A stretch of DNA of 16,625 nt from Acholeplasmatales bacterium (GTDB lineage: Bacteria; Bacillota_I; Bacilli_A; Acholeplasmatales; Anaeroplasmataceae), in NCBI GenBank assembly GCA_016282815.1, contig JAEELU010000131.1:1-16625 (forward strand), in the 5' to 3' direction. The notes below the pieces were generated by a model that saw only the letters and a list, made by a program, of their open reading frames with translations, was not told the origin of the DNA and made no database searches. Below are positions 15,171 to 16,625 of this stretch, in pieces. Positions within the stretch are counted from its first letter, which is position 1; every line of letters begins with the position of its first letter. The translations under genes were made by a program, and so were the position numbers.

Positions 15171-16488
15171 GTATTATAAATCACTATTTGAATATTTAAA
15201 AGATGAAGATGATGAAAACAGATTATCTATTATCGAGGAAACATCTAATGTAAATGGGTATTATATTAGAGCCAAACTTATTCCTAAGACCAATTGTAAA
15301 TGTCCTATTTGTTCTTCTACCAATATTATGAAATTTGGAAAAAAAGAAAGAGTAATCAATGATGATTATATCTCTAATCGTAAAACATTCATAATTTTAG
15401 AATATAATAGATTAAGATGTAAAGATTGTTTAAAGATGTTCAACGATACTTTACCGATGCTAGAAGCTAGAAAATCAATCTCTTTAGCTCTTAAGCTGAA
15501 CATTATAGAAGATTTAAGAAGCGATGTTTCTTTTACTCATATTGCCAATAAAAGACACGTCTCTATCCAAACTATAATTGATATATTTGAAACATATATT
15601 TCATATGACAGAGCTCCATTTGGTGATGTTTTATGTATGGATGAATTTAAAAATTTGAAGCACTCAAGTGGTAAATATGCTTTTGTTATGTTTGATCCTA
15701 ATGCTCACATTATAATTGATGTTTTACCAGATAGAATCCAGGCTAATATCGATGATTATCTATATAAAATAGATTGGCATGAAAAAGATAGAGTAAAATA
15801 TGTCATTACAGATATGAGTGAATCTTATAGAACATTAATAAAGACACATTTTAAAAACGCTGTTCATATAGTCGATTGTTTCCATTATCTTCAATATGTA
15901 GAAAAAGCTTTTAACGATGTTAGAATTAGGATTCAATCACTATTTGGAGATAATACTCCACAGTATAGAATTCTTAAAAGATATTGGAGAATATTATCCA
16001 CCTATTACATAGATGTAGAAGGTGAAAGTCTTTATAACCCTATAAGAAAAAAATCTACTGATGTTAATCAAATACTACTGGACGCTACTGCTGTTCACCC
16101 TGATTTAGAGGAAGCTTATTCTATTACTCAGAACTTTTTATCCTCAGTTAAAACATTAAAGTATGAGGAGGCTGAAGTTTGGTATAATGAATGGATTAAT
16201 ACTTTAAATGATTCTTCCTGTGACGAATATAGAAAGCTTAAGGGAATGTTTCTAAATTGGAAAAACGAAATATTACATTCATTTATTAAATTTGGTGATA
16301 AAAGATTACATAATGGATATATAGAAGGTATTAATAATAAAATAAAAGTAATAAAAAGAGTTTCATATGGATATACCAATTTTACACATTTTAGAAATAG
16401 AATCATACATATAGTTAATGATTATGAGTTCGTTTTAAAATATGTTGATAGATCTTTAATACAACGCAAAAAAAGAAAAAGAAAATAA
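15169..16488 (+). CDS. ISL3-family transposase
   Basis: This DDE transposase moves the surrounding element by cutting and joining its ends. The 439-residue product has an N-terminal zinc ribbon (C45/C48 and C84/C87, with an extra C43), then a helix-turn-helix-like segment (~105-140, VSFTHIANKRHVSIQTI). The catalytic triad is D158 (CMDEF), D215 (VITDMS) and E386 (NGYIEGINNKIK), each in the usual ISL3 context. The C-terminus is strongly basic. I chose the TTG at 15169-15171 because AAGGAG stands 7 bases upstream; an in-frame TTG at 15136 has no ribosome site and would add 11 residues. Translation is probably repressed in read-through RNA by the fold-back. Confidence 0.94.
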   Translation: MYYKSLFEYLKDEDDENRLSIIEETSNVNGYYIRAKLIPKTNCKCPICSSTNIMKFGKKERVINDDYISNRKTFIILEYNRLRCKDCLKMFNDTLPMLEARKSISLALKLNIIEDLRSDVSFTHIANKRHVSIQTIIDIFETYISYDRAPFGDVLCMDEFKNLKHSSGKYAFVMFDPNAHIIIDVLPDRIQANIDDYLYKIDWHEKDRVKYVITDMSESYRTLIKTHFKNAVHIVDCFHYLQYVEKAFNDVRIRIQSLFGDNTPQYRILKRYWRILSTYYIDVEGESLYNPIRKKSTDVNQILLDATAVHPDLEEAYSITQNFLSSVKTLKYEEAEVWYNEWINTLNDSSCDEYRKLKGMFLNWKNEILHSFIKFGDKRLHNGYIEGINNKIKVIKRVSYGYTNFTHFRNRIIHIVNDYEFVLKYVDRSLIQRKKRKRK

Positions 16489-16494
16489 TTATAT

Positions 16495-16507
16495 TGTTTT
16501 CTAAGCA
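16495..16507 (+). repeat. Inner 13-bp inverted repeat, right copy
   Basis: TGTTTTCTAAGCA is the exact inverse of 15137-15149 and lies in the transposase 3' untranslated region. Confidence 0.8.
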
Positions 16508-16510
16508 TAA

Positions 16511-16564
16511 AAAAAATGATGTTTTACCTACCTCACATTGGAAGCAGGCTTCACATCATTTTTT
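16511..16564 (+). terminator. Terminator of the transposase gene
   Basis: AAAAAATGATGT (16511-16522) pairs over 12 bp with ACATCATTTTTT (16553-16564), continuing into ATTTTTT. The 30-base interior holds a second small hairpin (GAAGC/GCTTC, 16541-16552) and an IS subterminal box. The T-rich 3' arm supports rho-independent termination inside the element. Confidence 0.75.
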
Positions 16565-16608
16565 ATTTTTTATCAATTCTTAGGTAGCTACCTACCTACC
16601 AAACTACC
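16528..16608 (-). repeat. Right subterminal GGTAG box array of the IS
   Basis: Read on the minus strand, GGTAG boxes recur in TGAGGTAG at 16528-16535, three overlapping copies at 16588-16600, and at 16604-16608. TAGGTAGCTACCTA (16581-16594) is a perfect palindrome. 16528-16544 matches the left block 15078-15094 inverted at 15 of 17 bases. Confidence 0.65.
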
Positions 16609-16625
16609 TCAGTTTGGAAAGAACC
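16604..16625 (-). repeat. Right terminal inverted repeat of the IS
   Basis: The end reads GGTTCTTT...TGAGGTAG on the minus strand and mirrors 15006-15027. Its outermost base coincides with the last base of the window. Confidence 0.88.

Larger units (their letters stand above)
15006..16625 (+). mobile_element. ISL3-family insertion sequence, complete
   Basis: A 1620-bp element encodes one ISL3-type transposase. Its ends are imperfect inverted repeats: about 17 of the first 22 bases match, starting GGCTCTTT on the left and ending AAAGAACC on the right. GG-TCTTT tips are typical of ISL3 family ends. ISL3 elements usually duplicate 8 bp of target; the left flank is AGAATTCT (14998-15005), but the right flank lies outside the window so duplication cannot be checked. 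The transposase frame is intact with all catalytic residues, so the element may be active. The ends carry arrays of GGTAG boxes. Confidence 0.92.

Noticed and set aside
16128..16406. Minus-strand open frame inside the transposase gene
   Set aside because: It is the antisense of a conserved DDE domain with no start signal; treated as a shadow.

Overview
The window is AT-rich bacterial chromosome with the standard genetic code: Trp is TGG and TGA is used as a stop (nusA). Shine-Dalgarno sites are of the AGGAGG type, non-ATG starts are frequent, and gene order is that of a low-GC Gram-positive. An uncultured member of the Bacillota close to Erysipelotrichales or the standard-code relatives of Mollicutes is the most likely source; this placement is inferred from composition and gene content, not from a search.

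Positions 1-7150 (minus strand) hold one long information-processing operon, read rimP-nusA-ylxR-ylxQ-infB-rbfA-mrp-gltX-tRNA-Glu(CTC). It starts at a good sigma-A-type promoter at 7118-7146, passes through a hairpin in the leader, and ends at a terminator at 90-121. Genes abut or overlap by 1-4 bases. The unusual part is the distal end: the Fe-S carrier ATPase gene mrp, glutamyl-tRNA synthetase, and then a tRNA-Glu gene. The first ~130 bases may carry the last codons of a recombinase-like gene entering from the left, which is weakly supported.

Positions 7200-9700: a HAD (Cof-type) phosphatase gene on the plus strand converges with, and overlaps by 24 bases, a minus-strand gene for a membrane-anchored MutS-like ATPase. 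The HAD terminator hairpin lies inside the end of the mutS-like gene.

Positions 9700-14960 (minus strand): glgP (glycogen/maltodextrin phosphorylase) has its own terminator and a promoter overlapped by a LacI-family-like palindrome. Upstream of it lies the tight cluster prfB-yitT-recX, with a good promoter at 14936-14964. prfB is one uninterrupted frame without the usual programmed frameshift.

Positions 15006-16625: a complete ISL3-family insertion sequence whose right end coincides with the end of the window. It lies next to a minus-strand terminator belonging to a gene outside the window. Its control region is the most interesting part. A 14-bp fold-back would hide the transposase ribosome binding site and start codon only in transcripts that begin upstream of the proximal promoter. 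A perfect 13-bp inverted repeat brackets the transposase gene, and both ends carry arrays of GGTAG boxes. I found no undescribed multi-gene system; most of the rest is core housekeeping sequence.
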